Shown: in pieces, positions 13,348-14,988 of the stretch | How positions within the stretch are numbered: position 1 is the first letter of the stretch | Layout: each line of letters begins with the position of its first letter | NCBI GenBank assembly: GCA_004558955.1 | Contig: SFZC01000042.1 | Span: 1 to 14,988, forward strand | From: a bacterium | GTDB lineage: Bacteria > Cyanobacteriota > Vampirovibrionia > Gastranaerophilales > Gastranaerophilaceae | Direction of reading: 5' to 3' | Length of the DNA: 14,988 nucleotides | Position numbers and translations under genes: made by a program | The notes under the pieces: model-generated | What the model saw: the letters and a program-made list of their open reading frames with translations, nothing else | What the model was told of the DNA's origin: nothing | The model's database searches: none

Positions 13348-13887
13348 ATGAATTTTGAAGAAAAAACATTGTCATCAGAGGTTGTGTTTGACGGGAAGGT
13401 AATGACCGTTATTCGAGATGATGTCGAGGTATCGGACGGGTATAAGTCGTTTAGAGAAGTTGTTGTGCATAACGGTGGCGTTGTCGTGGTTGCGATGAAG
13501 GATAAGGAAACGGTTTTGCTGGTCAAACAGTTCAGATATCCTTTGAAACGGGTAAATATTGAACTTCCTGCGGGCAAACTTGAAATTGGTGAAAATCCTG
13601 ATTTTGCGTGTAAACGTGAATTGGAAGAAGAAACAGGATATAGGGCGAAGAATTGGAAATCGTTGGGATTTATCAATACTACCCCAGGAATTTGCACGGA
13701 AAAATTGTATTTGTACTTGGCACAGGACTTGGAGTTTGTAGGGGAACACCCTGACGAGGGCGAAATTTTGAAGTGTGATGAGTATAAATTAGGTGATGTT
13801 TTTGAAATGATTAAGAAGGGTGAAATCAATGATGCTAAAACGATTTGTGCATTGATGAGAGCATTTTGTAAGGAGTTTGTATTGTAA
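13348..13887 (+). CDS. Nudix hydrolase, ADP-ribose pyrophosphatase-like
   Basis: This 179-residue enzyme of the ADP-ribose pyrophosphatase type splits ADP-ribose into AMP and ribose-5-phosphate. The Nudix box is complete from G76 to Y98, fitting G-x5-E-x7-R-E-U-x-E-E-x-G-U, with REL at 90-92 and EE at 94-95. The FRYPLKRVNIELPAGKLE lead-in and the LGFINTTPGICTEK stretch are typical of the ADP-ribose group, though other nucleoside diphosphate sugars are possible substrates. Unlike the Nudix domain at 6225-6905, every catalytic residue is kept. There is no SD, and an extended -10 ends 6 nt before the ATG. Its stop overlaps the next ATG by one base (TAATG). Confidence 0.9.
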   Translation: MNFEEKTLSSEVVFDGKVMTVIRDDVEVSDGYKSFREVVVHNGGVVVVAMKDKETVLLVKQFRYPLKRVNIELPAGKLEIGENPDFACKRELEEETGYRAKNWKSLGFINTTPGICTEKLYLYLAQDLEFVGEHPDEGEILKCDEYKLGDVFEMIKKGEINDAKTICALMRAFCKEFVL

Positions 13888-14678
13888 TGATAAAAATGAT
13901 TGCGACTGATATTGACGGTACTATTTATAGCCCGAAAATCGGATTTAGCCCGAAACTTCGTGAATGCGTGAAAGAACTTTGCGATAAGGGGATTAAGGTG
14001 GTCTTGGTTACGGGGCGAATGCATTGTTCGGCATGCCATGTTGCAGATGAATTGGGGCTTGATACTCCGATAATTTCTTATCAGGGCGGATTGGTTAAGG
14101 ATAGAGCGAATAATACTTTGTATAGAGAAAATTTGCCGTCAGATTATGCCAAAGCGATTATAAAATGGGCAAGAGAGAATAAAATTCATATAAATTTGTA
14201 TATAGATGACCGACTTTTTGTAGAGGAAGATAACGACATTATCAAATATTACACGAGCGATAAATTTATTGATTATACGGTGTGTTCGTTTGATGAGTTG
14301 GAAATTGAAAATGTCAATAAGATTTTGGCTATTGATTTGAAAGATGCAGAAAAGGTTACTTCTTGGGTTAATGAGTTGAAGGGACGTTATCCTGAGTTGT
14401 TTATTGTTAAATCTACTCCGTATTTTTGCGAAATTGGGAGTGGGAAGGCGAAAAAATCTTGTGGAGTGAATTATTTGAGGAATTATTGGGGCTTAGCGGA
14501 AGAGGAAGTTTTGACGATAGGCGACCAAAATAATGATATAGACTTGGTTAAAGCTGGCGGAATCGGTGTTGCTATGGGCAATGCAACAGAGGAACTTAAA
14601 TCTTGTGCCGATTATATTACCGATACGGTCGAAAATGACGGCTTCGTGAAGGCTGTCGAGAAGTTTGTGTTGAAGTAA
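13887..14678 (+). CDS. Cof-type HAD-IIB family phosphatase
   Basis: This 263-residue haloacid dehalogenase-superfamily phosphatase has the C2b (Cof) cap. Motif I is DIDGTI with nucleophile Asp8 and acid/base Asp10, and motif II is VTGR (T42). The cap domain covers about 80-185, the motif III lysine lies in the GSGKAKKSCG segment, and motif IV is GDQNND at 212-217. Members dephosphorylate sugar phosphates, flavin or nucleotide-type compounds, and the substrate cannot be told here. The ATG at 13887 overlaps the Nudix stop and has AAGGAG 11 nt upstream, so coupled translation is likely. The next ATG at 13896 is too far from that SD. A role shared with the Nudix enzyme in clearing nucleotide-sugar products is an inference from coupling only. 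Confidence 0.9.
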   Translation: MIKMIATDIDGTIYSPKIGFSPKLRECVKELCDKGIKVVLVTGRMHCSACHVADELGLDTPIISYQGGLVKDRANNTLYRENLPSDYAKAIIKWARENKIHINLYIDDRLFVEEDNDIIKYYTSDKFIDYTVCSFDELEIENVNKILAIDLKDAEKVTSWVNELKGRYPELFIVKSTPYFCEIGSGKAKKSCGVNYLRNYWGLAEEEVLTIGDQNNDIDLVKAGGIGVAMGNATEELKSCADYITDTVENDGFVKAVEKFVLK

Positions 14679-14685
14679 TTTGGGG

Positions 14686-14714
14686 TTGACAAAAGTAATT
14701 TCATCGTAAATAAT
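14686..14714 (+). promoter_or_regulatory. Promoter of the small RNA gene
   Basis: A perfect TTGACA (14686-14691), a 17-nt spacer and AATAAT (14709-14714) form the strongest promoter in the window. With the 6-nt spacing seen at other promoters here, +1 is 14721, the first base of the RNA's closing helix. Confidence 0.65.
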
Positions 14715-14769
14715 ATAGGTGTAGGGCGGTGCTCCTAAGGGGTAAGAAGTCTTAGAAGCCCTCTGCACC

Positions 14770-14826
14770 CTACGATTTAAAAATGTTTAATGCTACTATG
14801 AGTATATCGAGTGCTAATAGTAGCAT
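14770..14826 (-). CDS. Candidate 18-residue hydrophobic peptide (type I toxin-like)
   Basis: The minus-strand frame from ATG 14826 to TAG 14770 encodes MLLLALDILIVALNIFKS, a single hydrophobic helix with a basic end. Length and composition resemble Ibs toxins, which are 18-19 residues and equally hydrophobic. A strong SD (GAAAGGAGGG, 14853-14862) lies upstream, but GGAGG is 27 nt from the ATG. A perfect 7-bp A-T stem (14839-14845 with 14827-14833) fills that gap and could bring the SD to about 8 nt from the ATG. The ORF is entirely antisense to the small RNA. Against it: such a short hydrophobic frame can arise by chance, the promoter is not convincing, and part of the coding sequence is one arm of the other strand's terminator stem. 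Confidence 0.35.
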   Translation of the reverse strand: MLLLALDILIVALNIFKS

Positions 14827-14834
14827 TATTATTT
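14789..14834 (+). terminator. Terminator-like hairpin ending the small RNA
   Basis: AATGCTACTAT (14789-14799) pairs perfectly with ATAGTAGCATT (14817-14827) around a 17-nt loop, followed by ATTATTTT. The U-tract is interrupted. An A-T-only second hairpin and TTTTT (14847-14851) follow and may be the real end. Confidence 0.6.
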
Positions 14835-14895
14835 TGTCAATAATAGTTTTTGCCCTCCTTTCGTCAAATTTCTCTGAGAATTGTGTGTGACGAAG

Positions 14896-14934
14896 TTGCA
14901 TAGTGCAAGCCCTACAATGTTATTCTAGTATAAT
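14896..14934 (+). promoter_or_regulatory. Palindrome plus TATAAT near the right edge
   Basis: TTGCA-TAG-TGCAA (14896-14908) lies 20 bp before a perfect TATAAT (14929-14934), which has no -35 match at the usual distance. An activator-dependent promoter is possible. It would serve a plus-strand frame opening at ATG 14944 (MSVVVNFMENLSVGH to the edge), too short to identify. No other gene is visible in 14852-14988. Confidence 0.3.
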
Positions 14935-14988
14935 ATTTGTTATATGTCTGTTGTTGTGAATTTCATGGAGAACCTGTCGGTTGGGCAT

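Larger units (their letters stand above)
14721..14850 (+). ncRNA. Putative small RNA, antisense to a short hydrophobic ORF
   Basis: A strong promoter is followed by a compact structured sequence and then a terminator-like hairpin, with no ORF on this strand. The 5' domain is closed by GTAGGG (14721-14726) with CCCTAC (14768-14773). It continues with TGC/GCA (14730-14732, 14765-14767) and an inner CTAAG/CTTAG hairpin (14735-14739, 14751-14755). The 3' part is an 11-bp stem (14789-14799 with 14817-14827). Termination there or at the T-run 14847-14851 gives an RNA of about 110-130 nt. It lacks the GGAAGGAAGCAGC-like core of SRP RNA and is too small for typical 6S or tmRNA. It covers the whole minus-strand ORF 14770-14826 in antisense. 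Confidence 0.55.

Noticed and set aside
13338..14039. Long minus-strand frame of 233 codons opposite the Nudix and HAD genes
   Set aside because: The plus strand carries complete Nudix and HAD motifs; the minus frame has no recognisable domain and spans two genes.
14721..14834. SRP (4.5S) RNA, 6S RNA or a known riboswitch
   Set aside because: The SRP GGAAGGAAGCAGC-type core is absent, the length is too short for 6S, and no downstream gene follows in riboswitch position.

Overview
The window is an AT-rich stretch of a bacterial chromosome carrying housekeeping genes on both strands, with short intergenic gaps, intrinsic terminators and mostly clear Shine-Dalgarno (SD) sites. No rRNA, tRNA, CRISPR array, insertion sequence or phage gene is visible. 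The gene set is minCDE, glmU, fusA, secG, spmAB, an NrtR-type regulator and the [FeFe]-hydrogenase maturase gene hydG. It suggests an anaerobic or fermentative, rod-forming bacterium. A gut Melainabacteria/Gastranaerophilales-type genome would fit, but that is a guess from gene content and composition, not shown by the sequence.

Layout. Positions 1-342 (-): the start of a UvrA-superfamily ATPase that runs off the left edge. 455-1580 (+): the spmA-spmB membrane pair. 1531-1911 (-): a small zinc-ribbon protein overlapping the 3' end of spmB. 2071-2466 (+): a Gln/Asn-rich helical protein of unknown function. 2570-4660 (-): fusA alone, outside a str operon. 4842-5199 (-): a decayed HicB-type antitoxin gene, missed by simple ORF calling. 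5223-5930 (-): an SDR oxidoreductase. 6001-6905 (-): an NrtR-like regulator overlapping secG. 7072-7773 (+): a GH73-like cell-wall hydrolase without a signal peptide. 7875-10135 (+): minC-minD-minE, where MinE has a long acidic tail. 10276-11559 (+): glmU. 11666-13090 (+): hydG. 13084-13335: a stop-free frame with Cys pairs and a hydrophobic helix but no normal start, overlapping a 14-bp inverted repeat. 13348-14678 (+): an ADP-ribose-pyrophosphatase-like Nudix gene coupled to a Cof-type HAD phosphatase. 14686-14850 (+): an apparent free-standing small RNA gene.

How the genes work together. MinCDE places the division septum. GlmU makes UDP-GlcNAc for the wall, and the GH73-like protein may cut wall glycan. 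SecG belongs to the Sec translocon. HydG builds part of the hydrogenase H-cluster, with its partners elsewhere.

The most interesting region is the right end. The small RNA gene lies wholly antisense to an 18-codon hydrophobic ORF that has a strong upstream SD. This is the geometry of Ibs/Sib type I toxin-antitoxin pairs. Two other patterns recur. Three genes (455, 1911 on the minus strand, 13348) have a -10 box ending 6 nt before the ATG and no SD, which implies leaderless mRNAs. The two unknown or secretion-like genes (2071 and 7072) share an unusual G-run plus TACTTTATAT promoter-region motif.
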